Assembly: GCF_050958605.1 (NCBI RefSeq)
Contig: NZ_JBJHDO010000010.1
Location: 218,300-282,299, forward strand
Direction of reading: 5' to 3'
DNA: 64,000 bases
Source: G016756615 sp050958605
GTDB taxonomy: Bacteria; Pseudomonadota; Alphaproteobacteria; Rhizobiales; Rhizobiaceae
The number at the start of each line of letters is the position of its first letter. Positions within the stretch are counted from its first letter, which is position 1. Under the pieces are notes generated by a model. That model was not told the origin of the DNA, did not search any database, and was given only the letters and a program-made list of their open reading frames with translations. The translations under genes were made by a program, and so were the position numbers. Below are positions 43,508 to 53,124 of the stretch, one piece after another.

Positions 43508-44761
43508 ATGGCGCGCATCGTGATGAAATTCGGCGGAACTTCCGTCGCCGACATCAGCCGCATCCGCAATGTGGCGCGGCATGTCAAACGCGAGGTCGAT
43601 GCCGGCCACGAGGTTGCCGTGGTGGTTTCGGCCATGGCCGGCAGGACCAATGAGCTGGTTGGCTGGACCCGCGAAGCCTCGGCGCTTCATGACGCGCGCG
43701 AATACGATGCCGTCGTCGCCTCGGGCGAACAGGTCACGGCCGGCCTTCTGGCCATCGTTCTGCAGTCGATGGGTGTCAACGCCCGCTCCTGGCAGGGCTG
43801 GCAGATCCCGATCCGCACCGATAACGCCCATGGCGCGGCGCGCATCACGGACATAGACGGCTCCTTCCTGGTCAAGCGGTTCGGCGAGGGCCAGGTGGCT
43901 GTCGTCGCCGGCTTCCAGGGGCTTGGCCCGGACAACCGCATCGCCACGCTCGGCCGCGGCGGCTCCGACACCAGCGCCGTCGCCATTGCCGCCGCGGTGA
44001 AGGCCGACCGCTGCGACATCTATACCGACGTGGACGGGGTCTACACCACCGATCCACGCATCGAACCGAAGGCGAGACGGCTTGCAAAAATCTCCTTCGA
44101 GGAGATGCTGGAGATGGCGTCGCTGGGCGCCAAGGTGCTGCAGGTCCGCTCGGTGGAACTCGCCATGGTGCATCGTGTCCGCACATTCGTGCGGTCGTCC
44201 TTCGAGGATCCCGATGCGCCGGGCATGGGCGATCTCCTGAACCCGCCCGGAACGCTCATTTGCGACGAGGAAGAAATCGTGGAACAGCAGGTCGTTACCG
44301 GAATTGCCTACGCTAAGGACGAGGCGCAGATCTCGTTGCGCCGCGTCGCCGACCGGCCGGGTGTCGCGGCCGGCATCTTCGGTCCGCTGGCGGAGGCCAA
44401 CATCAATGTCGACATGATCGTCCAGAACATCTCGGAGGACGGCAAGTTCACCGACATGACCTTCACCGTGCCGTCGGGCGACATCGAGAAGGCGCTTACG
44501 GTTCTCGATCGGGTCAAGAAGACCATCGGCTTCGACGTCGTCCAGTCGGAAACCGGCATGTCGAAGATTTCGGTGATCGGCATCGGCATGAGGAGCCATG
44601 CAGGCGTCGCAGGGACCGCGTTCCGGGCGCTCGCTGAAAAATCGATCAATATCCGGGCGATCACCACCTCGGAGATCAAAATCTCCATCCTTATCGACGG
44701 TGCCTACACCGAACTCGCAGTTCGGACTTTGCATTCCGTTTACGGTCTGGATAAGCAGTAG
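43508..44761 (+). CDS. lysC: Aspartate kinase LysC
   Basis: 417 aa. The kinase domain begins KFGGTSVADISRIRNVA, with TLGRGGSDTSAVA near residue 155 and DVDGVYTTDPRI near 180. Two ACT domains follow (from about residue 265), the second containing VGIGMRSHAGVAGTAF, which bind lysine and threonine for feedback control. First step of the aspartate family of amino acids (lysine, threonine, methionine). ATG 43508 matches the family start exactly. ptsP follows after 78 bases. Confidence 0.96.
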   Translation: MARIVMKFGGTSVADISRIRNVARHVKREVDAGHEVAVVVSAMAGRTNELVGWTREASALHDAREYDAVVASGEQVTAGLLAIVLQSMGVNARSWQGWQIPIRTDNAHGAARITDIDGSFLVKRFGEGQVAVVAGFQGLGPDNRIATLGRGGSDTSAVAIAAAVKADRCDIYTDVDGVYTTDPRIEPKARRLAKISFEEMLEMASLGAKVLQVRSVELAMVHRVRTFVRSSFEDPDAPGMGDLLNPPGTLICDEEEIVEQQVVTGIAYAKDEAQISLRRVADRPGVAAGIFGPLAEANINVDMIVQNISEDGKFTDMTFTVPSGDIEKALTVLDRVKKTIGFDVVQSETGMSKISVIGIGMRSHAGVAGTAFRALAEKSINIRAITTSEIKISILIDGAYTELAVRTLHSVYGLDKQ

Positions 44762-44839
44762 TAGACCGGAATAAAATCGCGGCGTCACGGGTTGCCTTGG
44801 AAGGCGGTCGTCGGCGGCCGCCGAAAGAGGCCTCTAACG

Positions 44840-47110
44840 ATGCGTGATCAAGCCGCCGGACCGCGCGTGCTTCTGAAACGCCTCCGCGAGTTGATGGCGG
44901 AGGCGCTGGAGCCGCAAGAGCGGCTCGACCGCATCGTGCGTGAGATCGCCGGCAACATGGTGGCCGAGGTCTGCTCGCTCTACGTCCTGCGCGCCGACGC
45001 GGTTCTGGAGCTTTACGCCACCGAAGGCCTCAATCCCGGCTCGGTCCACCTTGCGCAGCTCCGGCTGGGCCAGGGGCTCGTCGGCACCATCGCCGCTAGC
45101 GCGCGGCCGCTCAATCTGTCGGACGCGCAGCTTCATCCGGCCTTCGCCTATCTGCCGGAAACGGGTGAGGAGATCTATCACTCCTTCCTTGGCGTGCCGG
45201 TTCTGCGCGCCGGCCGCACCTTGGGTGTGCTCGTCGTTCAGAACCGCACCAAACGGCATTACCGCGACGACGAGCTCGAGGCGCTGGAAACCACCGCCAT
45301 GGTGATCGCCGAAATGATCGCCACCGGCGATCTCGCGCGGCTCACCCGGCCCGGCCTGGAACTCGACCTGCGTCGTCCGGCAAGCTTTTCCGGCCTTTCC
45401 TTCAACGAAGGCGTCGGCCTCGGCCACGTCGTGCTGCACGAGCCGCGCATCGTCGTCACCAACCTGTTCAACGAGGATACGGAAGAAGAGCTTCGCCGTC
45501 TGGACGAGGCGCTCGGCTCACTCAGGCTTTCTATCGACGACATGCTGTCGCGCCGCGACGTCGCCTTCGAAGGCGAGCATCGGGCCGTGCTCGAAGCCTA
45601 TCGCATGTTCGCCAACGACCGCGGCTGGGTCCGCCGTCTCGAGGAGGCGGTGCGCAACGGACTGACGGCCGAGGCGGCTGTCGAGAAGGTGCAGAGCGAC
45701 ATGCGCGCGCGCATGCTGCACATGACCGATCCCTATATGCGCGAGCGTATGAGCGATTTCGACGATCTCGCCAACCGTCTGCTGCGCCAGCTTATGGGGC
45801 ATGGGCCGGAGGTGCTCGCCGCTGCGCTGCCCAAGGATGCGGTAATCGTGGCGCGCTCCATGGGAGCGGCCGAGTTGCTCGACTACCCCCGGGACAAGCT
45901 GCGCGGTCTCGTGCTGGAGGACGGCGCGGTCACCAGTCATGTCGTCATCGTTGCCCGTGCCATGGGCATTCCGGTAGCCGGTCAGATGAAGGGCGCCGTC
46001 TCCATGGCGGAGAATGGCGATGCCATCATCATCGATGGCGACGAGGGCCGCATCCATCTGCGGCCGCAGCCCGACGTCGAGGCGGCCTATGCCGAGAAGG
46101 TGCGCTTCCGGGCCCGCCGGCAGGAGCTCTATCGCGAGCTGCGCAACAAGCCGTCGAAAACCAAGGACGGTGCGCGCGTCGATCTGATGATGAATGCCGG
46201 CCTTTTCGTCGACTTGCCGCAGCTCGCCGAATCCGGCGCTGCCGGCATCGGCCTCTTCCGTACCGAGCTGCAATTCATGGTCGCGGCGACTTTCCCGCGC
46301 GCCGAGGCGCAGGAAAAACTCTATCGCGATGTGCTTGACGCGGCGAAGGGCAAGCCTGTCACCTTCCGCACCATCGACATCGGCGGCGACAAGGTCCTGC
46401 CTTATTTCAAGAATTCGGTGAATGAAGAGAACCCCGCGCTCGGCTGGCGGGCGATTCGCCTCACGCTCGATCGCCCGGCGCTGCTGCGCACCCAGATCCG
46501 CGCGCTGCTCAAGGCAGCCGGAGGGCGCGAACTGCGGGTGATGCTGCCCATGGTGACCGAGCTCGGCGAGATTTTCCAGGCCCGCGAGATCATCGATCGG
46601 GAAGTGCGCCACCTCTCCCGTTTCGCCCACGACCTGCCGAACATCCTGAAGCTCGGCGCCATGATCGAGGTGCCTGCGCTGCTCTTCCAGCTGGAGGAGC
46701 TGATGCGCGCCGTCGATTTCGTGTCGGTCGGCTCGAACGACCTGTTCCAGTTCGTGATGGCGACCGACCGCGGCAACACGCAGCTTTCCGACCGCTTCGA
46801 CCCGCTGTCGGTGCCGTTTCTGCGCGTCCTCAAACAGATCGTCGACGCCGGCAAGGCCATGGATACGCCAGTCACGCTCTGCGGAGAGCTTGCCGGCAAG
46901 CCGATCTCGGCGATGGCCCTGGTCGGCCTGGGCTACCGCTCCATCTCCATGTCGCCTGCTGCGATCGGGCCGGTCAAGGCAATGCTCGCGGAACTGCAAC
47001 TCGATAGGCTCGAGGCTTTCCTGACCGACGCGCTCTCCAGGCCGGACGCCGGCCGCAACACCCGCGAGGAGCTTGCCGCCTTCGCAAGGGAAAACAACAT
47101 TCCTATTTGA
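44840..47110 (+). CDS. ptsP: PTS-Ntr enzyme I (PtsP)
   Basis: 756 aa. A GAF domain (residues about 20-160) precedes the enzyme I body: the phosphohistidine is in VTSHVVIVARAMGIPV at about residue 366, and the C-terminal PEP-binding barrel contains LFRTELQFM, IDIGGDKVLPYF and VSVGSNDLFQF. It phosphorylates NPr (PtsO) from PEP and links nitrogen/carbon signals and potassium control. GAAAGAGG lies 9 bases before ATG 44840, so this start is used. Between lysC and prfA, the usual Rhizobiales order. Confidence 0.95.
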   Translation: MRDQAAGPRVLLKRLRELMAEALEPQERLDRIVREIAGNMVAEVCSLYVLRADAVLELYATEGLNPGSVHLAQLRLGQGLVGTIAASARPLNLSDAQLHPAFAYLPETGEEIYHSFLGVPVLRAGRTLGVLVVQNRTKRHYRDDELEALETTAMVIAEMIATGDLARLTRPGLELDLRRPASFSGLSFNEGVGLGHVVLHEPRIVVTNLFNEDTEEELRRLDEALGSLRLSIDDMLSRRDVAFEGEHRAVLEAYRMFANDRGWVRRLEEAVRNGLTAEAAVEKVQSDMRARMLHMTDPYMRERMSDFDDLANRLLRQLMGHGPEVLAAALPKDAVIVARSMGAAELLDYPRDKLRGLVLEDGAVTSHVVIVARAMGIPVAGQMKGAVSMAENGDAIIIDGDEGRIHLRPQPDVEAAYAEKVRFRARRQELYRELRNKPSKTKDGARVDLMMNAGLFVDLPQLAESGAAGIGLFRTELQFMVAATFPRAEAQEKLYRDVLDAAKGKPVTFRTIDIGGDKVLPYFKNSVNEENPALGWRAIRLTLDRPALLRTQIRALLKAAGGRELRVMLPMVTELGEIFQAREIIDREVRHLSRFAHDLPNILKLGAMIEVPALLFQLEELMRAVDFVSVGSNDLFQFVMATDRGNTQLSDRFDPLSVPFLRVLKQIVDAGKAMDTPVTLCGELAGKPISAMALVGLGYRSISMSPAAIGPVKAMLAELQLDRLEAFLTDALSRPDAGRNTREELAAFARENNIPI

Positions 47111-47119
47111 CCCGGTGAT

Positions 47120-48190
47120 ATGATCAGTCTGCCGCGCGACCGTATGGACCAGCTCGTCAAGCGTTTCGACATGCTCGAAGCGCAGATGGCTGCCGGGCCC
47201 GACCCCGAGGCCTATGTGAAGATGGCATCGGAGTATGCCGAGCTTCAGGACATGGCCGGCAAGATCCGGGAGCTGCGCGCCGCCGAGGGGGAGCTTGCCG
47301 ATCTCGAGGCCATGCTCGCCGACAAGACCACCGACGCCGAGATGCGCGAACTCGCCGAAGCCGATCTGCCGGCGGTGGAGGAACGCATCGAGACGCTGCA
47401 GAAGGACATACAGATCCTGCTCCTGCCCAAGGACGCGGCGGACGAAAGAAATGCCATCCTGGAGATCCGGGCCGGCACCGGGGGCGACGAGGCCGCCCTT
47501 TTTGCCGGCGACCTTTTCAGGATGTACGAACGTTACGCGGCTTCGAAAGGCTGGCGCTTCGAAGTTGCCTCGGCCAGCGAGGGCGAGGTGGGCGGCTTCA
47601 AGGAAGTCATCGCCACAGTAGCGGGTAAGGGCGTCTTCGCGCATCTGAAATTCGAATCGGGCGTCCATCGCGTGCAGCGCGTGCCGGCCACGGAAGCGGG
47701 GGGGCGTATCCACACTTCGGCCGCGACTGTCGCGGTCCTGCCGGAAGCCGAGGAAGTCGACATCGACGTCAGGCCGGAAGACATCCGCATCGACACGATG
47801 CGTGCTTCCGGCGCCGGCGGTCAGCACGTCAACACCACTGATTCGGCCGTGCGGATCACGCATTTGCCGACCGGCATCGTCGTCGTCCAGGCAGAGAAGT
47901 CGCAGCATCAGAACCGCGCCCGCGCCATGCAGATCCTGCGCGCCCGGCTCTACGACATGGAACGCTCGAAAGCGGCGGAGGAACGCTCCGAATCGCGGCG
48001 GCTCCAGGTTGGCTCCGGCGATCGCTCGGAGCGCATCCGCACCTACAATTTCCCGCAAGGGCGCGTCACCGACCACCGTATCAACCTGACGCTCTATAAG
48101 CTCGACCGCGTCATGGAAGGCGAAATGGACGAGATCGTCGACGCGCTGATCGCCGATCATCAGTCCAGGCTGCTCGCCGAGTTCGGCTAG
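47120..48190 (+). CDS. prfA: Peptide chain release factor 1
   Basis: 356 aa, normal RF1 length. GGQ is at about residues 232-234 in the ASGAGGQHVNTTDSAVRIT block, which catalyses peptidyl-tRNA hydrolysis; the preceding domain (ESGVHRVQRVPATEAGGRIHTSAATV) is the RF1 codon-reading region. The glutamine of GGQ is methylated by PrmC, whose gene follows at 48250. Starts 9 bases after ptsP. Confidence 0.97.
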   Translation: MISLPRDRMDQLVKRFDMLEAQMAAGPDPEAYVKMASEYAELQDMAGKIRELRAAEGELADLEAMLADKTTDAEMRELAEADLPAVEERIETLQKDIQILLLPKDAADERNAILEIRAGTGGDEAALFAGDLFRMYERYAASKGWRFEVASASEGEVGGFKEVIATVAGKGVFAHLKFESGVHRVQRVPATEAGGRIHTSAATVAVLPEAEEVDIDVRPEDIRIDTMRASGAGGQHVNTTDSAVRITHLPTGIVVVQAEKSQHQNRARAMQILRARLYDMERSKAAEERSESRRLQVGSGDRSERIRTYNFPQGRVTDHRINLTLYKLDRVMEGEMDEIVDALIADHQSRLLAEFG

Positions 48191-48249
48191 CCGTATCGAC
48201 AACAAATGATGCCCGGCAACCACCCCGAAGCAACGATGACCGAGAGCCC

Positions 48250-49122
48250 ATGACTGACGCCACGCTTGGCAGAGTGCTCCGCATGGCTAGAGCCGAGCTC
48301 GCCGCCGCGGGCATCGCCGATGCGGCACTCGACGCCAGGCTGATTGTCGAGCATTTTTCAGGTGCCTCGCGAACAGAGACGATTACGAACCCCGAACGGC
48401 CGCTCGATGCGGCAGTCACCGGGGCCATCATGGCGGCGGTGGCGCGGCGTGTGCGGGGAGAGCCGGTGCACCGTATCATCGGTTACCGCGAATTCCACGG
48501 CTTGCGACTCGCCTTGTCGCCTGAGACGTTGGAGCCGCGGCCTGATACCGAAATACTGGTCGACACGATGCTTCCTTTCCTGCGGATGGTCGCCGGCAAG
48601 GGCGAGGGCTGCCGCATTCTCGACCTGGGGACCGGCACCGGCGCGGTCGCGCTTGCCCTGCTGAAGGAGGTGCCCGAGGCCGAAGTCGTCGGCGTCGACA
48701 TTTCCAAGGGCGCGCTCGACACTGCAGCCGCCAACGCACGGGCGGCGGGGCTTGCTCCGCGTTTCCGGCCGCTGCGTTCGGACTGGTTCTCGGCTGTTTC
48801 AGAAAAATTTCATGGAATTGTCTCGAATCCTCCCTATATATCCACTGCGGAACTGAACGATTTGCAGCCTGAGGTCAGGTTGTATGATCCGCTCAGGGCG
48901 CTTGATGGCGGCGCAAACGGGCTTGACGCCTACCAAATCATTGCGACAGGCGCAGGAGCGCATCTCGAAGAAGGCGGCCATATAGGCGTCGAGATCGGCT
49001 ATCGGCAAAAGGACGAGGTCACTGGGATCTTTCGCGCGGCGGGCTACCGGCTGGTAGCGGCAGCGCGCGATTTCGGCGGCAATGACCGGGTGCTGGTGTT
49101 CGGCTTAGGAAAGCTTGCATGA
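48250..49122 (+). CDS. prmC: Release factor glutamine N5-methyltransferase PrmC
   Basis: 290 aa. SAM-binding ILDLGTGTGAVALALL near residue 122 and the catalytic NPPY at residues about 192-195 (GIVSNPPYIS). It methylates the GGQ glutamine of RF1/RF2. The N-terminal helical domain recognises the release factor. It follows prfA by 59 bases. Start at ATG 48250. Confidence 0.96.
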   Translation: MTDATLGRVLRMARAELAAAGIADAALDARLIVEHFSGASRTETITNPERPLDAAVTGAIMAAVARRVRGEPVHRIIGYREFHGLRLALSPETLEPRPDTEILVDTMLPFLRMVAGKGEGCRILDLGTGTGAVALALLKEVPEAEVVGVDISKGALDTAAANARAAGLAPRFRPLRSDWFSAVSEKFHGIVSNPPYISTAELNDLQPEVRLYDPLRALDGGANGLDAYQIIATGAGAHLEEGGHIGVEIGYRQKDEVTGIFRAAGYRLVAAARDFGGNDRVLVFGLGKLA

Positions 49123-49424
49123 ACACCTTGCCGCACCGCAGAAATAAAGCTTGGCAACCCAGGCGAATACCGCTAGGGTCGAGCAACCGGATGAGACGAA
49201 GCAGGCAGTGCTGTTATCAATTCGGTTTCCAAATGAAACAAGCTGCCTTCTTGCGTGAGTGACGCCTTAGCTTCGTGCGGGGATCGTCCGGCAAGACATG
49301 AACCGGAACAGGATGGCACGTGGCGCCAGCGCAGACATTGCGGGCGAACACCGGCAGGACGGTACGGACCGGCGGGCAATGATGCGCCGCCGTTTGCGAA
49401 CAATTTTCCAGATGTGAGATCGGG
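49123..49424. other. 302-bp gap before the DUF4167 gene
   Basis: No gene, hairpin or clear promoter could be recognised. It probably contains the promoter for the DUF4167 gene and any leader. Confidence 0.35.
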
Positions 49425-50129
49425 ATGAGGCCACAACAGCAGAACAGGCGCATGCGTGGGCGCAACAACAATAACAACAACAATAACCGCAAGGGTCCGA
49501 ACCCCCTTACCCGCAACTATGAAAGCAACGGGCCGGACGTTAAGATCCGTGGCTCCGCGCAGCAGATCGCAGAAAAGTACGCCGCGCTGGCGCGTGATGC
49601 GCAGAGCGCCGGCGACAGGGTGATGGCGGAGAACTATCTCCAGCACGCCGAGCACTATAATCGCATCATCGCGGCCGCGCAGGCGCAGATGCCGATCCAT
49701 CAGCAGGCGCGCGACAATCGCGAGGAACTGGACGAAGAGCTCGACGACGAGGTGGAGGGCGCTCAGCAGGAAATCCGGGCGGCGCCGCAACAGCAGCCCC
49801 AACAGAACCAGCCGCAGCCGCAGGCTCAGCCCGTGGACGGGTCTGGCCCGCAGCCGGTGATCGAAGGCATGCCCGCCGAGGTGGCGCTCAATCAGGAGGC
49901 CGCCGAGTCGAACGGCACTCGCGAGCCGCGCGCCAACGGCAATCACGTCGCCGCCGGCGGCGAGGAAGAGGCCCCGGCGCGCCGCCCGCGCCGTCCGCGC
50001 CGTCCGCGTACCCGGCCCGAGCTCACCGAGCAAGCCAATGCCGGCGAAGCCGAGCCGAACGGCAATGTGGCGTCGCCCGAGCCTTCCGCCCACGAGGCGT
50101 CGGATCCGGCCACCGCTGCGCAAGGTTAG
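49425..50129 (+). CDS. DUF4167 protein, low-complexity
   Basis: 234 aa. The N-terminal MRGRN block, eight consecutive asparagines (coding 49464-49487) and NPLTRNYESNGPDVKIRGS begin the DUF4167 domain, which continues through AQQIAEKYAALARDAQSAGDRVMAENYLQHAEHYNRII to about residue 85. The rest is a disordered tail rich in Gln, Pro, Glu, Ala and Arg (three RRPR units). It is RNA-binding-like in composition; function unknown. It sits between prmC and clpB in Rhizobiales generally. A strong terminator follows at 50153. Confidence 0.9.
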   Translation: MRPQQQNRRMRGRNNNNNNNNRKGPNPLTRNYESNGPDVKIRGSAQQIAEKYAALARDAQSAGDRVMAENYLQHAEHYNRIIAAAQAQMPIHQQARDNREELDEELDDEVEGAQQEIRAAPQQQPQQNQPQPQAQPVDGSGPQPVIEGMPAEVALNQEAAESNGTREPRANGNHVAAGGEEEAPARRPRRPRRPRTRPELTEQANAGEAEPNGNVASPEPSAHEASDPATAAQG

Positions 50130-50152
50130 GGCAACAGGATTTCAGGACTGGG

Positions 50153-50181
50153 ACGGCGGAGAATTTCTCCGCCGTTTTTTT
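50153..50181 (+). terminator. Rho-independent terminator
   Basis: ACGGCGGAG (50153-50161) pairs with CTCCGCCGT (50167-50175) around a short AATTT loop, followed by a run of seven T (50175-50181). It ends the DUF4167 transcript and separates it from clpB. Confidence 0.88.
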
Positions 50182-50205
50182 GTTTCTCCGCAAGCTCTTC
50201 ATCTC

Positions 50206-50234
50206 CTTGAGCAAGGAAGGTGACCGCCCCATAT
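50206..50234 (+). promoter_or_regulatory. Heat-shock (RpoH / sigma-32) promoter of clpB
   Basis: CTTGAGC (50206-50212) and CCCCATAT (50227-50234) are 14 bases apart, matching the E. coli sigma-32 consensus CTTGAAA, spacer 11-15, CCCCATNT: five of seven at -35 and every defined base at -10. Transcription would begin near 50241, giving an ~88-base leader before the clpB ATG. Confidence 0.75.
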
Positions 50235-50278
50235 CAGGCGCGTAGGAGCCAGGCTCTCAGGGGCGGGCTCGTCACCTT
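50217..50278. repeat. Long inverted repeat overlapping the clpB promoter
   Basis: AAGGTGAC (50217-50224) and GTCACCTT (50271-50278) are perfect 8-bp arms; CGCCCC (50225-50230) and GGGGCG (50260-50265) extend the stem with a GGCTC bulge on one side. The left arm lies in the sigma-32 spacer, so the heat-shock mRNA lacks it; it could be a DNA operator, or a hairpin in mRNAs from an upstream start. Confidence 0.5.
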
Positions 50279-50327
50279 AGGCTGATCCGGTGCCGCCAAG
50301 CGGGCCGGTGATGGAACGGAGACAGTT

Positions 50328-52946
50328 ATGAATATCGAGAAATATTCCGAGCGCGTGCGCGGTTTCATTCAGTCGGCACAAACCGACGCGCTGTCGCGCA
50401 ATCACCAGCAATTCACCCCGGAACACATCCTCAAGGTTCTCGTCGATGACGAGGAAGGGCTCGCCGCATCGTTGATCGAACGCGCCGGCGGCAATGCGCG
50501 CGACGTCAGGTTGGGCGTGGATGCGGCGCTGCAGGCCATGCCGCGCGTCGAGGGCGGCAATGGGCAGCTCTATATGGCTCAGCCGCTCGCCAAGGTTTTC
50601 ACCACTGCGGAGGAACTGGCGAAAAAGGCGGGCGACAGCTTCGTCACCGTCGAGCGCCTGCTTACCGCGCTTGCCGTGGAGAAGTCCGCCAAGACTTCCG
50701 AAATTCTGGCCAAGGCAGGCGTCACGCCGCAGGCCTTGAACCAGGTCATCAACGACGTGCGCAAGGGGCGAACCGCCGACACGGCCAGCGCGGAACAGGG
50801 CTATGACGCGCTGAAGAAATATGCGCGCGACCTCACCGCCGATGCCCGAGCGGGCAAGCTCGATCCGGTGATCGGCCGCGATGACGAGATCCGTCGCACC
50901 ATCCAGGTCCTGTCGCGCCGGACCAAGAACAATCCGGTGCTGATCGGCGAGCCCGGCGTCGGCAAAACCGCGATTGCTGAAGGGCTGGCGCTCAGGATCG
51001 TCAATGGCGACGTGCCGGAATCGTTGAAGGACAAGCAGTTGATGGCGCTCGACATGGGCGCGCTGATCGCGGGGGCGAAGTATCGCGGCGAATTCGAAGA
51101 GCGCCTGAAGGCCGTGCTTTCGGAAGTGACGGCCGCCGACGGCAACATCATCCTGTTCATCGACGAGATGCATACGCTGGTTGGTGCCGGCAAGGCTGAT
51201 GGCGCGATGGATGCGTCCAACCTGCTGAAGCCCGCTCTCGCGCGTGGAGAACTGCATTGCGTCGGCGCGACCACGCTCGACGAGTATCGCAAGCATGTCG
51301 AGAAGGACGCTGCGCTCGCCCGCCGCTTCCAGCCGGTTTTCGTCAACGAGCCGACGGTCGAGGATACGGTCTCGATTCTGCGCGGGCTGAAGGAGAAGTA
51401 CGAGCAGCATCACAAGGTGCGTATCTCAGACTCCGCGCTGGTCGCCGCCGCCAATCTATCGAACCGCTACATCACCGACCGCTTCCTGCCGGACAAGGCG
51501 ATCGACCTGGTAGATGAAGCGGCGTCGCGGCTGAGGATGCAGGTCGATTCCAAGCCCGAGGCTTTGGACGAGGTCGACCGCCGCATCATGCAGCTGAAAA
51601 TCGAGCGTGAGGCCCTCAAGGTCGAAAAGGACGAGGCGTCGAAGGACCGCCTTGCCCGGCTCGAGCAGGAACTGACCAGCCTCGAAGAGGAATCCGCCGC
51701 GCTGACCGCGAAGTGGCAAGCCGAGAAGCAGAAGCTGGGCCTTGCGGCGGATCTGAAGAAACAGCTCGACGAGGCGCGCAACGAACTTGCCATCGCCCAG
51801 CGCAAGGGCGAGTTCAGCCGCGCCGGCGAGCTTGCCTATGGCAAGATCCCGGAACTCGAGAAGAAGCTGGCGGAAGCCGAGGCGCAGGACGGCAAGGGCG
51901 GCGGCATGGTCGAAGAGACCGTGACGCCCGACCACGTCGCGCATGTCGTGTCGCGTTGGACAGGCATTCCGGTCGACAAGATGCTGGAAGGCCAGCGCGA
52001 GAAATTGCTGCGCATGGAGGACGAACTCGCCAAGCGCGTCGTCGGACAGGGCGAGGCCGTACAGGCCGTGTCCAAGGCAGTGCGGCGCGCCCGCGCGGGG
52101 TTGCAGGATCCGAACCGCCCGATCGGCTCTTTCATGTTCCTGGGCCCGACGGGTGTCGGCAAGACCGAGCTGACGAAGGCGCTCGCGTCCTTCCTGTTCG
52201 ACGACGAGAGCGCGATGGTGCGCATCGACATGTCGGAGTTCATGGAGAAACATTCCGTTGCCCGCTTGATCGGCGCGCCTCCTGGCTATGTCGGTTACGA
52301 GGAAGGCGGCGCGCTGACGGAAGCGGTTCGGCGCCGGCCTTACCAGGTCGTGCTGTTCGACGAGATCGAGAAGGCGCATCCCGACGTCTTCAACGTGCTG
52401 CTGCAGGTGCTCGACGACGGCCGCCTGACCGACGGTCAGGGTCGCACGGTCGATTTCCGCAACACGCTGATCATCATGACGTCGAATCTCGGCGCCGAGT
52501 ATCTTGTCAATCTCGGCGAGGGCGAGGATGTCGACAAGGTGCGCGACGAGGTGATGGCCGTGGTCAAGGCTTCGTTCCGGCCGGAGTTCCTGAACCGTGT
52601 CGATGAGGTGATTCTGTTCCATCGGCTGCGGCGGCAGGATATGGGCCGCATCGTCGAGATCCAGCTCCAGCGCCTGGAGAAGCTGCTCTCCGACCGCAAG
52701 ATCACCCTGTCGCTCGATCAGGAGGCTATCGATTGGCTGGCGAACAAGGGCTATGATCCTGCCTATGGCGCACGCCCGCTGAAGCGTGTCATGCAGAAGG
52801 AACTGCAAGACCCGCTGGCCGAGAAAATCCTGCTCGGCGAGATTCTCGACGGTTCCACCGTCAAGATCACGGCTGGCTCCGACCGGCTGAACTTCCGGTC
52901 GAAGGCGACGGTCGCGGAGCCCGAGAAAGCGGAAAAGGCCGCTTAG
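50328..52946 (+). CDS. clpB: ATP-dependent disaggregase ClpB
   Basis: 872 aa, full length. The N-domain is residues about 1-150; NBD1 has GEPGVGKT near residue 206; the coiled-coil middle domain (about 400-530) is Glu/Lys/Ala-rich; NBD2 has GPTGVGKT near 605 and the sensor/arginine finger GYDPAYGARPLKR. With DnaK it resolves aggregated proteins after heat. Preceded by a sigma-32 promoter and followed by two hairpins. Confidence 0.97.
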   Translation: MNIEKYSERVRGFIQSAQTDALSRNHQQFTPEHILKVLVDDEEGLAASLIERAGGNARDVRLGVDAALQAMPRVEGGNGQLYMAQPLAKVFTTAEELAKKAGDSFVTVERLLTALAVEKSAKTSEILAKAGVTPQALNQVINDVRKGRTADTASAEQGYDALKKYARDLTADARAGKLDPVIGRDDEIRRTIQVLSRRTKNNPVLIGEPGVGKTAIAEGLALRIVNGDVPESLKDKQLMALDMGALIAGAKYRGEFEERLKAVLSEVTAADGNIILFIDEMHTLVGAGKADGAMDASNLLKPALARGELHCVGATTLDEYRKHVEKDAALARRFQPVFVNEPTVEDTVSILRGLKEKYEQHHKVRISDSALVAAANLSNRYITDRFLPDKAIDLVDEAASRLRMQVDSKPEALDEVDRRIMQLKIEREALKVEKDEASKDRLARLEQELTSLEEESAALTAKWQAEKQKLGLAADLKKQLDEARNELAIAQRKGEFSRAGELAYGKIPELEKKLAEAEAQDGKGGGMVEETVTPDHVAHVVSRWTGIPVDKMLEGQREKLLRMEDELAKRVVGQGEAVQAVSKAVRRARAGLQDPNRPIGSFMFLGPTGVGKTELTKALASFLFDDESAMVRIDMSEFMEKHSVARLIGAPPGYVGYEEGGALTEAVRRRPYQVVLFDEIEKAHPDVFNVLLQVLDDGRLTDGQGRTVDFRNTLIIMTSNLGAEYLVNLGEGEDVDKVRDEVMAVVKASFRPEFLNRVDEVILFHRLRRQDMGRIVEIQLQRLEKLLSDRKITLSLDQEAIDWLANKGYDPAYGARPLKRVMQKELQDPLAEKILLGEILDGSTVKITAGSDRLNFRSKATVAEPEKAEKAA

Positions 52947-53004
52947 ATCATTTCGCAGCCGACCGGATTCGGTCGGCGACGCGAGAATGCGGCAAAAACA
53001 AAGA

Positions 53005-53091
53005 CCTAAAGCGTGTCACCCGACTCCGATTGCCAGCGACACGCTTTAGGCACTTTAAGCGCCTTCCTCCGTCCTCTGGAGGGAGGCGCTT
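53005..53091. repeat. Two tandem hairpins after clpB
   Basis: First, CCTAAAGCGTGTC (53005-53017) and GACACGCTTTAGG (53038-53050), perfect 13-bp arms and a 20-base loop. Second, AAGCGCCTTCCTCC (53057-53070) and GGAGGGAGGCGCTT (53078-53091), 14-bp arms with one G-T pair and a 7-base loop. No T-run follows. The first resembles the AAAGCGTGTCG palindromes common in rhizobia. Confidence 0.65.
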
Positions 53092-53124
53092 GGACAAGAG
53101 AGAGGGATGGGGAACGGGGTGGGG

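Noticed and set aside
45518..48223. A 901-codon open frame antisense to ptsP and prfA
   Set aside because: A codon-position effect of high GC; the plus strand codes intact enzyme I and RF1, and the antisense protein has repetitive His/Arg/Asp sequence with no domain.
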